64,000 nucleotides of DNA from Solen grandis (Eukaryota > Mollusca > Bivalvia > Adapedonta > Solenidae), in assembly GCA_021229015.1 (NCBI GenBank), contig CM037780.1:63483323-63547322 (forward strand), in the 5' to 3' direction. The stretch's first letter is position 1. Each line of letters begins with the position of its first letter. Below are positions 38,618 through 50,330 of this stretch, one piece after another. The notes beneath the pieces are model-generated. The model was not told where the DNA came from. It searched no databases and saw only the letters and a program-made list of their open reading frames with translations. The translations under genes were made by a program, and so were the position numbers.

Positions 38618-39734
38618 ATTGCTTTTGCAAAATGAGCTTCATTACCCTGCACTATATAACTATATACACAAGAAAACTTTTGATGCAAGCGTCAAAGGAT
38701 CAGACCGAAAGACTATTGTTCTTGCGTGATTCTCAGTCATTGCGGGGAAATGATGTAATATCCGATTTGTTGCTCTAATGATATACTTTCTTCATGTAAA
38801 ACCGACGTTCGCACTTAATGGTTTTCGTACTCGCTGATGAAGGCGATTTCAACATAATTACAACAGGACTAAATTGATGATCTACATTTCTAGTAGTTAA
38901 CTGGTTATACAAAATGGCATATTCAAATTCAAATTCAAAATATTCAAATGTTGTAATTATTGTTAGTATGAAAAGTTTCAGTACGAAAACTGCAAGTCCG
39001 TGTATTTCTGATTTTGTGTAAGTACAATAAAATACTCCACAGATTAAACCTTAAGCGTTAAACTATATTTTAAATATCGGAAAACATTACCATTATCAAA
39101 ACAATTTCAGAAAGGCGAGAGACTTATCATATTTATATTTGTTTCATTTACAAAATTTCAACATGTAAAGACAGGCACGGAGAAACGCACAACTCAGCTC
39201 AGCAATGACCCGGAATGAGTGTGCATGCGCATAAAGATCACTAGTGGAGCCAGTATAATATGTCTCATATCATGGCATAAATGTAGGAAGGATGTGGTAC
39301 TATGTTCTTGCGATTTTTTAGGCAGCTTGTCCAAAATATTGAGCGCTTTGGATATCAAAGAGAATCCCTGTGAACATGACAAATCAGTGAAAGGAAAGTT
39401 TCCTCTTATCAAGTAACTCTTTCCAATCAAACCCTCACATTTCGGCGCCTTCCGTACAAATGACTTTGAATAGAGAAGGACCTTTTGAATAGTGAAATGT
39501 ATTTGCATTTGTCCTTGGATCTCAATTACAGTGCGATTTTGTTGATGTTGTTGTTTTTACAAATTGACTTGTTGTCAGTAGACTCCCTTCATAATATGTA
39601 TTTTCAAAAGGACTCTTACTTCAGTGTGACCATATCATTTCCTAGAATTTTGGAAAACAATAGTGATGTTTTTCGTGACAACAAACAAATACTAACGAAC
39701 TAGGATGGTTTTCCCGCATGTTTGTTGTTGTTGT

Positions 39735-39880
39735 ATTGGGGTTTACCGTCGCTGTGATAGTATTGCAATCATATAGCGACGTCCAGCTAATTACAGGTGG
39801 AGGAAGACCCCGAGCACACAGAGGTACCCGGGTAGAACCACCGACCTACCGCAAGCCAGCTGGAAGGTTTCCTCACATGC
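39735..39880 (-). mobile_element. SINE fragment (family A)
   Basis: 'atagcgacgtccagctaatt', 'acaggtggagga' and 'gaaccaccgacctaccgcaa' match the reverse complement of the SINE at 62.9-63.1 kb and the minus-strand copy at 54.8-55.1 kb. The tRNA-like head is missing, and the sequence passes directly into a different repeat at about 39893. Confidence 0.75.
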
Positions 39881-39892
39881 CACATGTTTGGA

Positions 39893-40108
39893 AATACTAT
39901 ACATCTGACAAAAGAATCATTTGGACTTTTGTGTAGAGCACAGTTTTCGACTTCGCATACGCTACATCCCTTTAAAATTAAAGAAGAAATAAAAAAAATT
40001 GTAGCAGTTTTTTTTTTTTAGTTGCTTTTTTTCCGAATAGAGGCAATATATGCTGCTTGTGACAGCTTAAATGACTTTTCATACCACCTGGTATGGCCAC
40101 ACTGCAAA
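39893..40108. mobile_element. half-copy of the 13.5-kb foldback element
   Basis: 'actatacatctgacaaaaga', 'ttcgacttcgcatacgctac', 'atgctgcttgtgacagctta' and 'tatggccacactg' match the right arm at 13741-13935 in order. The left arm is absent. Confidence 0.75.
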
Positions 40109-41241
40109 ATTCTACTTTACTTTTAATCAAATTTGACTAAATATAGAAAAATGTAATGGTCTAAAACAAACCAGTGAAGGAAAGGATTGATTTGGATTCC
40201 GCACACTCGTTAATGGTGAATACTGAATACTTCATATCGGGAATATAATTACTTGGGTGATCACACGATAAGTCGTGCCGTCATTACTGTGCAAATGTTT
40301 GAAAAAAGCGCTGAAGGCACTGAATTTGTGTGTGTCTCAAATGAAAGAGTGTTTGCAAGTCGATCACCAATAATTAAATTCACTTGGATGAACAAAAGAA
40401 ATGCAGCATTCCTTTTCTCTCAGCGCTATCAGAACTTTAATTTGTATTCATGCAGTACCTTCTCTACAACAGACTCTAAAGATTCAAGTAATTATGCAAA
40501 TTTTCTGCACAGGTCAGAGGCTCCGAACTCATTTCGGATAGTAGATATACAGGTTTCGGTCATAACCCTTTGAGATATCCCAGACCGATAGACTGATCTG
40601 ATTATGAGTATGTTTCAATGATTTGTTTTGGACTTCATATGGATTATTATTACAGCTTAAAATGGCCGAACGTTGCACATTTACTATCAAATTTATTTGC
40701 GAGCCACCTTTCATGAAAAAAAAACTATATTCTTGCGCTTGGTAAAGTGATCACGTGATAAAAACAGTTACATCATTCGATTGCAGTAACATCAGCATAG
40801 AAAAATAAGTCCTTTTATGTTTTCATGTCATTGGCGATTTTTGTAGCTGTGCTACTGTGCTGTTAACTTTCTGGTTCAAAAAGTGTGCCCATATTTCATA
40901 AGAAGTAATTCTTGAATTAAGAAATTGGTCATCTTCCCCAGAATACCTTTTAACGTAAGCCTTGCACAAATTCATCCTTACTTTGTTCTGGCAGCAACAG
41001 TCGAGACACACACCATGTACATACACCCCGATTTCTCAAATCACTCGTCAAATTTTCCGAGCAGTATCATACCGGTAACTTATGCCATAGAATTCAGCAA
41101 TGTTACATACTGAAACTCGCCTGACTTAAATGACGTTATTTTCTTCAGGAGACACAATTGTTTTAGTTTTGCAAGATACATGCAGGCCACCCCTTTCTCT
41201 GATATTCTTCAACACCATCTCTCCGCGCAAAAAAAACATCC
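40109..41241. other. non-coding stretch
   Basis: No gene is supported. The 106-codon frame at 40253-40573 has no recognisable domain and is within chance length at this base composition. Confidence 0.5.
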
Positions 41242-41247
41242 TTAACC
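41242..41247 (+). repeat. left target-site duplication (TTAACC)
   Basis: Exact match to 43265-43270. Confidence 0.75.
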
Positions 41248-43264
41248 TATGGAAGGGTATTAACGCATAAATTGCATCTTGCATTCGTACATTACAACTT
41301 GCATTCGTACATTTACATCTTGCATCCGTACATTACAACTTTCATTCGTACATTTACATCTTGCATTCGTACATTTACACTTGCAATCTTGCTTTGTACA
41401 TCTTGTATTGTGACTTGTACATCTTGCTTTGTGACATGCACATCTTGCTTTGTACATCTTACTTTGTGATATGAACATCTTGCTTTTTTTTTAACCAATT
41501 TTGACTCTACTTTTTTGACATTACTTTGTACTCTATAATTTGATGAGATGAAGTCATGTTTAATATTCTAATTTAAATAACACCTTCCTCTGAACGAATG
41601 ACAAATGTCAGAGAGTATAGCAGTAACAATGACGAATAGCCGAATGTGGAAAACCGAATGTAAACAGCACAATACACAAGGCATAATACGATGCGACACC
41701 TGGTGTAATAATGACGGGACGACCAAATTATGCTAACAGGTGGCGCTACGCATTTGTTGTCGGCAATTTCCGTAAATGACTGAAATATACTTTGAAGATA
41801 AACATAAGTTGGGGCCTACTAAAAGCCGGTCTCCAAATTATCGACGGTCTCCGCCGGTCTCCGAGACCGGAGACCGGGGGCCGGAGACCGTCGTTTAGTA
41901 TGTAGTATAGGGGGTTGGGGGGGGGGGGATTAGATCGGACCGTTTACATTTATAATCAAGTCTTGTTATTGTACAATTAACGCAATTTTAAACCTGAAAT
42001 TAGAAGAAAAAAAAAATGATGTAATGTTTACTCAAATAATATATGATCTGACAGATAGGAAACCGGCCGAGACCGTCTACATAAAACCTTTCACATTATT
42101 TGTAATTAAAGTCTTCATAATTGATCAATTAACGCAATTTTAAATCGGGAATTCCGAAAGTACTTTGATGTTATGCACATTCAAAAGATAAATAAAGTAT
42201 TAATTGGTGTAATTAATTTACACTGTTTCACACATTGACATTATTAATGGTAGGTATTTCACGAGAAATTATTTGTTTGGCCATTAGCAAATTGATCGTT
42301 GAAAAGAATAATTAAATAATAAATTTATTAATTTTAAGCTACCCTTAATAAACAAATTAACGCCAGCGTTAATGTAAGATTACAAATAAAGGTTTTGATG
42401 TGTTGTGCAAAGGAGGATATAGGATCCGGATATAATAAACTTTAGTATTCAGAATATATAGGTGTTTTTATATGTTGTACAGCTGTGTTGGTTGTAAATT
42501 TAGTTTTGTTTTCATTGTGTAAGTTTGCACACAAGAAAATGCCGTTGGTAATAGGATGTATGTGAAATGCCTGAATTCACTGATAATATGGTTCAATGTG
42601 AAAAAAAAAATGCCGCAAATGGTATCACCAATCATGCGTTGGTATAAACAACTTTAAAATAAAAAAAAATCTAGTGATAGACGCTGGTCTTGGCAGTGCA
42701 TGTCAAGTTCTAAAACAAACTAACTTGAATAAGTATTCAACTAAACATGATATGAACCAGTATAAATTCATCCTCATTTAAAACAGCTTAAAACGATTGT
42801 TACAACTATTGTATCTTTTCAAAATACTCGTATATTGTCGGCAGTTTCCGTCCAGAACCCGACAGTTTCCGAACTTGCGCCTTCTGCTGTCAAACACCGT
42901 TGGTCGCGTTCTATTTTGTCGCATGTTCTATCATTTGTTTATAGTAAGACGATGAAACGCCGATCTAGCGAAGAATTTGAAATAAAGTTAAAACATTAAA
43001 TTAAAAAATGCATCATGCAACTTGAGTAAAATGCTTAAAAACGAATATGTACTTAAGTACGAAGTAATATTGAATGTATGAATGCAAAATGTAAATATAC
43101 AAACGCAAGATGCAAATGTACGAAGGAAAGATGTGAATGTACGAATGCAAGATGTCAATGTACGAAGGAAATATGTAGATGTACGAATGCAAGATGTAAA
43201 TGTATGAATGCAAGTTGTAATGAACGAATGCAAGATGCAATTTATGCGTTAATACCCTTCCATA
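41248..43264. mobile_element. non-autonomous transposon with tandem-repeat arms, 2.0 kb, 6-bp TSD
   Basis: The ends are TATGGAAGGGTATTAACGC and its exact inverse; the outer 41 bp match perfectly and similarity continues further in. An exact 6-bp direct repeat TTAACC (41242-41247 and 43265-43270) flanks it. Each arm is an array of ~20-bp units of the type 'gcattcgtacatttacatct', running from about 41275 to 41485 on the left and 43075 to 43240 on the right, inverted to each other. The ~1.6-kb interior has no transposase frame, but it holds a GC-rich palindrome near 41.85 kb and a G-run at about 41910-41928. The superfamily is not assigned; the 6-bp duplication recalls IS3EU-type elements. The array-derived cysteine-rich open frames are artefacts of the repeat. 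Confidence 0.85.
41816..41900. repeat. nested GC-rich palindrome (GGTCTCC/GGAGACC)
   Basis: CGACGGTCTCCG (41832-41843) pairs with CGGAGACCGTCG (41882-41893). Between them CCGGTCTC and GAGACCGG form a second perfect stem with a 1-nt loop (41844-41860). Outside them, 'tactaaaa' and 'tttagta' extend the symmetry. It is strikingly GC-rich against an AT-rich background. Confidence 0.85.
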
Positions 43265-43270
43265 TTAACC
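43265..43270 (+). repeat. right target-site duplication (TTAACC)
   Basis: Exact match to 41242-41247. Confidence 0.75.
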
Positions 43271-43530
43271 ACTTCTTATTCATGTAGTTACATACACAGT
43301 CTTCAAATCACAGAGACTTCCCTACTATTGCGTAAAATCTGCTCAGCTATATCGATTCACTATTCATGTCTGAACGATGACTGAAACACACAGCGTGTAA
43401 TATGAAAATTATGACTTCACGACTTTATTTATGACGTCACAAAAGTATATATGAATATGGAGTTATAAGAAAAAGAAACGAATGTAATGATCGACCCTCT
43501 TACATAATGAAGGGTGTTGGTTAAACATAT

Positions 43531-43691
43531 TTAAGGTAAAGTCCATGTAGTGTTGCGCTACGTCTTGGACCACTCAACCTCTACCAAGATAACCAAGGTA
43601 TCCTGATGAAGCATTAGGAATGCTTGGTTATCTCCTTGAAAGGGCATGAGGTCCGAAATGTAGCGGAACCATTACAGGGACTTGACCTTAA
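43531..43691. mobile_element. 161-bp hairpin MITE bounded by TTAA
   Basis: TTAAGGTAAAGTCC at the left pairs with GGACTTGACCTTAA at the right. Inward, 'gcgctac' pairs with 'gtagcg', 'ggacc' with 'ggtcc', and 'gataaccaag' with 'cttggttatc', leaving a loop of about 20 nt. TTAA at both ends suggests a piggyBac- or Kolobok-type target duplication. It has no coding capacity. Confidence 0.7.
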
Positions 43692-43699
43692 CATCATGG

Positions 43700-43925
43700 T
43701 GAATCGTACATTCTATAAGATATGTTTATGCACTGCAACAAAATATTTGAATGATCATAATTATTCGCATCTAACTTCTTGGTATATTTTAAGAAAATAG
43801 TGTTCAAATTTGCGACTTTATCATTAAAGATTATATTAAACTGTATTTAATTACATGGTCTATTGTATAAAATGTTCATACGTTGCGGTGCGACTCTAGT
43901 TTTCTTTCTTTCCTTTCGTGAATAG
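43700..43925. repeat. dispersed repeat, copy 1
   Basis: 'tgcaacaaaatatttgaatg' near 43735 and 'gcgactctagttttctttct' near 43889 match, in the same order and spacing class, a second copy at 53.7-53.9 kb. Identity of the family is unknown. Confidence 0.45.
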
Positions 43926-45246
43926 ATATACTTGAAATTTAATGGCAGTGTCTTCTTAGAAGAGTTCATCAACTTTAAATTCAGATATTTTCTCTTAATT
44001 GAATCATCGTCGGAGTTTATTTTCAGACTTAATCATGTATCGGAAGGGAACTAAGAGAAATATGTATAAAAAACATATTATTTTGAATATTGGATTTATC
44101 TTTGTAGCTTCGCAAATCGCAAATTTAATTAGAATAGCAACAGGACCAGTGAATTACGTACACCTATGTGATTAAACAACTTTATTGACAATGAATGTCG
44201 AAGTAACTAGTTCAGAGTTATCCTTAACTGAAAAGTTTTGTTTTCCTTTACATTTTAACTCGAGAGACTGAACTGAAACAACGCCATACCAACACATTCG
44301 TAACGGTTGCTGTTTCCTTTGAAAGCAATTTAGCGGTTATACTTCTTCTAAAATAGCCACCTAGCACTTTTAAATATGCAATTAATGTTGTTCTGTACTG
44401 GTTTGAATGACAGTATTAACTTATTCATCTTACGGCCATGAGGGGAACATCTGTTTAACGTTTTGGAATAGGCACATTGTTAATTTCTTTTTATTAATTT
44501 ACTTTTTTTTTATTTTTATTTATTTATTTTTTTTTTTTTATTTTTTTTTTGCAAACACAAAAAAGTCGTGCGTTAACTGAATTCAAACAATATCACAATA
44601 TTCTGAATAAAGATGATTGCAATACATATATTTAATTTCCTCTGTAAATAACTACTTTTTAAACGTTTTTGTTTTCTTTCGCATATGAGCAAGCGGATAT
44701 GATGAAGATAAGCATAAACCTCGTCTAAATAGTTCATAATGTCTCTAGAAGTATTCAAATTGTTTATGACAATTTCATTTCAAAAGAGCATTAAATCAAA
44801 TTTGTATTCCAAGTAGTATTCTCGACCATAATCATATCATTTCCAGTTAAACATTTTCCGAAAGTCTCATATTATATTCAAAGAAAATGACTCAAATAAA
44901 AACAAATTTAGCTCGATGAAATGGTAATATGTTTTGATTTATCCCTTCAACTTTGAAAGGAATTGTTTCAAAACGCACCTCCTAAAGTTAATAAATAAGT
45001 TTGCATAATTTAATCTGTAAATGAGATTCCGGTCTTCAAACGATAAAAGATTAACATGGCGTACTTCATAGACCTTATATATTAATACTAAAGGAGTTAT
45101 TTTTTCTTTTCTTTGCAGTATGTTTATGTTAGAACCTTTAATTTATTTATCAAACAGTTTTTGATTCATCAAATCTGTATCAAATGAGATGTTTCACTAT
45201 ATGACGGGGAGGGCATTCAAATGGGTGTTTCAAGTTATTTTGCTTT
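43926..45246. other. non-coding stretch before the assembly gap
   Basis: No gene is supported. A T-rich low-complexity tract lies at about 44505-44552. Confidence 0.5.
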
Positions 45247-45346
45247 NNNNNNNNNNNNNNNNNNNNNNNNNNNNNNNNNNNNNNNNNNNNNNNNNNNNNN
45301 NNNNNNNNNNNNNNNNNNNNNNNNNNNNNNNNNNNNNNNNNNNNNN
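45247..45346. other. assembly gap (100 N)
   Basis: Exactly 100 undetermined bases, the usual fixed-size scaffolding gap, so the true distance is unknown. Open frames crossing it are meaningless. Confidence 0.99.
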
Positions 45347-47900
45347 TATTCAATTTCCAAAAAAAAAATTTTTTGAAATAGAAAAAAATCCATTTTTATT
45401 TTGGATAAAAATTTTAGAATTTCAAATTCAGACAAAATTATATGCAGGTAAATTCAAAAAAAGCCTGAAAAAATACGCAAAATCACGTAATTTTTAAATT
45501 TTTACTTCATTTTTTTTATTTCAAATCTTGCATTAAATCCCTCTAATTTACCCAAAATTGCCAATCTGTCGAGCAAATTTGCCGATTTTTTTTTGTAAAA
45601 AATTTTAAAAAACATTTTTTTGAAAAAAAAGCTGAAAAAAAAAGGGGTTTTATAGTATTCGAGATATATGGAAACAATTTTTACCTTTAACTCAAAATTA
45701 TCAGAAAGGGGATTGTTTCAAAATGTCATCATTTTCGGGTAAACTTTCATTTTTTTTAAAACAAAATTTTAAAACAAAAATTTTTTTTTTTACTTTTTAT
45801 TTTTTTTAAACCCAATCACACGAAAAAACGGGCTCTAATTATTTTTTTCTGAAAAGATATCTTATTGTAGCCTATAAAAAGAGTTACACAATTTTTAGAT
45901 TTTATTACTTTTGTAATTTAAATCAGAGACTTAAAAACAAGATTGGCAGTTTATTCTTTCCCAAATATAGTTTTTTTAAAGTCGCACGCGGACAACGAGA
46001 TTTAAACGAACCCGGCATTTTGGAAACCAAATACATATTTAGGGGAATTCCAATTGGATTTTAACAAAACATAGTATTGATAGTTTTTTTTTTAGAAATT
46101 ATTTGTCGATTACTATTGACCATAAACAAACGTCGGTAAGCAGGCCCGGGATTCACGGGGGGTGGGGATCCGTGGGCCCCCCCCCCCCCCCCCCCCCCGA
46201 AAAGGGGCTTGGCCAACAATTTTCTGGGCTATTTTTGGGGAAAATGTCGTGATTTGGCTAATTTTTTGTGTTCGTAGGGAAATCCCCTTTGAGTCCCCCC
46301 TTTTCCTCACCCGCCCCCAACCCGGCCCCCCGTTTTTCCGAGACCCCCAAAATGATAGTACATCACATAGTGACTGCTTAATCCGAATCAGTCAGACGCT
46401 TTCACTTTATACTGTGTTTTTAACAATTAAGTACCCGAATGTCAAGATGTAATTTTTAAACCCAACAATGTTTGAAAAAATATATACCTAAATTTTTTAA
46501 GGGGGTACACCCAATGGTACTATAAGAATTGAAAAATAAACAATATTTTTTTGGGTTTTATGCTTTTACGACACCTCATGAAAATATAAACACAATTTAC
46601 CGTCCCGGTTAAATTTTTTTTTCTAAATTTTTCATTTTTAGAAACAAAATTTAAAAACACCCAAAAAAATATTTTTATATCCTTTTAAAAAACTTTTTTG
46701 CCTTTATTATTGATTAAAAACAAAAATACTTTCGGGGAAACAAACCAAACTGTTTCAACTAAAATATTTGAAAAGTAGTACATTCTTACAGTACCAAACC
46801 CATCTCACCACTGCCATTCTTTTTTTTTCTCTGTTTATATTCAAATATGCCGTATCGTTTAAATCTATTTAAACTAAAGAAAAATTTTCAAAGTTTACCT
46901 AATTTTCTACGAATAGATCTATTTCATTGTCTTCCCAAAAATAAAATGACTTTTTTTTTGGCAAGAAAAATTTGGTTTTTGATTTTTCAGTCCTTAAATA
47001 TACCAGGTACCATATTTGCTTTTAAAATTTTAAAACAAAATTTATCCTAAAACACCTATCCAAATTTATATTTTTTTTTTAAACCGACCGAGTGATACAG
47101 ATACATTGGTAAAAGATTTTGGGAATTTTTCCTGAATTTCAGGTTTTTCAGTTTGCAAAAAGTTTTTTCTAACTCTAACTAACAAGAAACTGGTTTTGCA
47201 TGCTACACATGAATCACATCCCGGGTGAGGTTCATTTTTTTTCCCGTTACCAAGCAACAAAAATTTTTTTCCGAGAAAAAAAAAGTGGTGTACAAATCTC
47301 CATCTGCCATCTATTCAAAACTAATCTCATAATTTTAAATATTTTAAACAGTTTTTTAATTTAACACAGATCCAATTTCCGGACCCCCGGGCGAACAGAC
47401 GGACAAAGGGGAAAACCTATAGTTCCCTACCGGTGGGGAAACTAATAAACTAAAAAAAAATTTTGCAAATCGGGATTTTCATGCTTTTATTTTTATTATT
47501 TATTTATTTTTGTTTTTGATTTTTTTAGTTTCCCAAACTTTTACCCATGCAATAAAATGACCTATAAGTAAATAGAAAAAAAAAAGCCCTGTGGGGTTGA
47601 AAGCCCACAGGGAAAGATGCAGTTAAGGTAATTTTTTTTTTAACAGTTTTCAAACATATCAAAAGAAAAAAAGACCTAACCGGCAAAAACACGGGTTAAT
47701 CCGCGTACACTAGCTGTAATATATCTCGACGTTTACTCTTTCCGCGTTTTGTCATATGGGCCCAAAATGCACCTGTCTTTTTTCTTTTCACTCTCTCTCT
47801 CTCTCCTCTTTTAATTTAATTTAAACTAAAAAAACCTTATCATGCATCACCCCTATTCTATCCCACTTTAACCTCTTTAGCGTAGAACAACGATAGATAT
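45347..47900. other. homopolymer-rich, probably low-accuracy sequence
   Basis: From the gap edge onward A, T and C runs of 6-10 or more are unusually dense, including a 22-base C run at 46177-46198, and then the texture returns to normal. This suggests poorly polished long-read sequence rather than biology. A perfect 9-bp stem (ccctgtggg / cccacaggg) sits at 47587-47612. Any gene here would be frameshifted beyond recognition by eye, and I recognise none. Confidence 0.65.
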
Positions 47901-47999
47901 AATGAATTGAGAATCACATTGATTTAGACAAGAGGCATTTCTTTGAATGTTTAAAAGTAATATAAAATTTAAAAATAAACAACTTTTAATCCAGAGATG

Positions 48000-49300
48000 G
48001 ATTTGAACTCATGCCCCCCAAAAAGGGTTTAAAAAGAGGGGCATGAGAATGAATTCATAATACCACTGTTCTAAGACTTTTTAATTTTTATGATATTTAA
48101 AGGCCAAAGAAAAATAACATCCACCTCAATTCTAAATTTTTGGGCCAAGCTCAAAGGACTGAGAACATATATCTATTTTTCTTTTTAATCCAATGGCAAC
48201 ACATTTAAAAACATAAGAGCAAAATGATCAGTAAGAGAAATGTATAGCTAGAACGACTTGAGTGGGTGCACATACACAAATCCTACCACATACAAATATT
48301 TGGATTTGTCTCTGAATTCATATGACATAACAAATTGCTAAATTATTGACAAACCGAAGGGCGATAAAATACAGATTAACTATAAATGAAATGCCCCCTT
48401 TTTTGACACCAAATGTAACCAGTGAAAACAAATGTAAAGCAGACCAGGATTCAAACCCAGGACCCTTGGGATACAATGCGAAGCTCCACAGACTGATATA
48501 CAGAATTGCTAATACAAATCTCCTACTGATAAAGGGTTTCTAATGGCTGTTATTTTACCTAGTATGAAAATTGAACGGGCAGACAAGGATTTGCAATCTG
48601 ACAGGTTGGCATACTACCAGACCACTGACACCCAATCTCTTACGAAGCAGTTACATTTGGAATGTTTACCTGAATTCAGGACAAGACAAATCAATTTGCT
48701 ATTTCTTGACAAACCAAAGGCTACATATACGCAAAATTTTACCAAAATGGCCCCATGTTTGCACAAATGTAACCAATATGTAGTGAAAAAAAGAATATGC
48801 AGTCCAGACCATGATTCGAAACCTTACAGCTTACAGCGCAAGGTTTTTACAGACAATCTTTAGGATTGTAAACACAAATCTCACACTAATCAGGGTTACC
48901 AACTGGCGATATATTACCAGGAAAAAATCACATGATCCCAACTCAGACCCCAGCAAAACAGAGTTTTAAGAACCACCAACCACATACACAAATATCTTTC
49001 TGATAAAAATACTTTTGGCATTTTAATGATATACATCCATGTATAAGCCATATTTAAAATTTGTTCATGAAAAATAAATCTACGTTCTGATAAACCCAAG
49101 TGTGATATACGCTGAGAATTATTACTGTAACGGGCCCCACATTTAGCCAAGGACTAGAACCATACATACAGATATAGTTACTGGAATGCTTACATAGATC
49201 CCCAGCGACAAGGTAACTACTTTGGGCATTTCATACCATGTGTAGAAAATGAACGATAGATCAGGGTTTGAACCTGAGATACAGCACTTACAAGTTTTTA
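48000..49300. repeat. diverged ~356-bp tandem repeats with tRNA-like boxes
   Basis: 'ttgacaaaccgaagg' (about 48347) recurs as 'ttgacaaaccaaagg' (about 48706). 'aaatgtaaccagtgaaaaca' (about 48412) recurs as 'aaatgtaaccaatatgtagt' (about 48765). Each is followed by a reverse box-B-like string: 'ggattcaaaccca' (about 48449) and 'tgattcgaaacc' (about 48811). Similar strings occur near 48010 (ggatttgaactca) and 49262 (gggtttgaacctgag). Open frames across it are interrupted and not domain-like. Confidence 0.55.
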
Positions 49301-49475
49301 GCTCAACCAACTATTACTACCATACTGCTTACACATTATAATTTTGGCTACTTGAAGTATTGCAGCATATGCTGAAGGCTGAGATCTACTTGTTAAAAAG
49401 TATTTTCTCAACGGGCCTAAATAAACAACTGTTGGAATATATGACTCTTGCTGACTGACTGTAATCCTATCAGTC

Positions 49476-49545
49476 GTGTTGGCCAAGTACCTAGAGTACC
49501 CTTCCACTAACGTAGGTGTTGTAGGTTCAATTCATGCATAGCCCT
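49476..49545 (+). mobile_element. tRNA-like SINE head
   Basis: Box-A-like 'tgttggccaagtacctagag' is followed by box-B-like 'gtaggttcaattc' about 30 bp later. Confidence 0.5.
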
Positions 49546-49979
49546 GACATACCATAATTTAGCACCCATGTCTGAGATTCAGGATAATTTGATGAGTTGT
49601 GGTAAACAGGTAATGTCACTTGTCTGTTGGGTGTTGGGTGTGATATCAAATGAGGCAGCACAATATCCGACTCATGTACATATAGTCCCGTAGTATTGAA
49701 ATACTGTTGATGGGTCTTTTAATTGCTAGGAAGATTTTTTTTTGTCATTGCAGAGTTTTCATCTTCCCACCTAGAAACAATTTAGTAACAATTGTATTTG
49801 TTGGATATCTAAACAAGAAATATCTTTAAAAAAGATACTCGGCCGTGGTTACCAGCTTGATGATTAGTTTCTGAATGGTTTAACATGTAATAGATTTTGT
49901 TATTGGTTTAATAGTTGTGTAATTCCTGTGTCAGTGCAGCTCTTTGAAATACCACGGATCAAAATAATTCGTATAATCT

Positions 49980-50330
49980 TGGTATACTTACCCAAGGAAC
50001 ATTTGTGCCAAAATATTTTGAAATTTAGCGAGTAGAAGATTTTTAAAAAAAATTACTTAAGACATGGCAGCCATGTTTTTTCAAGGATCCAAAGAGTTCG
50101 AAGAATTATTGTAGACACACATCCAAGGAAGATATGTGCCAAATTATTTTGAAATCTGGCCATTAGATTTTGAGAAGAAGATTTTTTTTTTTTTTCTGTT
50201 GCTATGGCAACCAGAATTCCACATGGAATTCAATTCTTTTAACAACTTGGAAAGGGGACCACCTAAATAACATACCTGTAATGTTTCATTAAAACTGGTC
50301 AAGTGTTTAGGAGGAGATGTTGTTTCACAA
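49980..50330. repeat. diverged tandem repeat, two units of about 145 bp
   Basis: 'ccaaggaacatttgtgccaa' (about 49992) is repeated as 'ccaaggaagatatgtgccaa' (about 50133). Both continue into 'attttgaaat(t/c)t' and an A/T-rich run with 'atggcagcc' or 'atggcaacc'. The type resembles repeats widespread in bivalve assemblies, which is recollection rather than a search. Confidence 0.6.

Noticed and set aside
38359..38688. 109-codon minus-strand frame beginning near the (AT)n tract
   Set aside because: The frame includes translated (AT)n and a decayed transposon end, and no transposase motif is present.
41260..41498. Overlapping cysteine-rich frames resembling small secreted peptides
   Set aside because: They are translations of the ~20-bp tandem arm repeat in several frames. 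The mirrored frames at 42988-43287 have the same cause.
45189..45497. 102-codon frame
   Set aside because: It runs through the 100-N gap, so it has no meaning.
46162..46452. Proline-rich frame and its glycine-rich reverse
   Set aside because: Both are generated by the 22-base C run in low-accuracy sequence.
47587..47612. Perfect GC-rich 9-bp stem resembling a bacterial terminator
   Set aside because: The surrounding DNA is eukaryotic and of doubtful accuracy, and no gene ends there.
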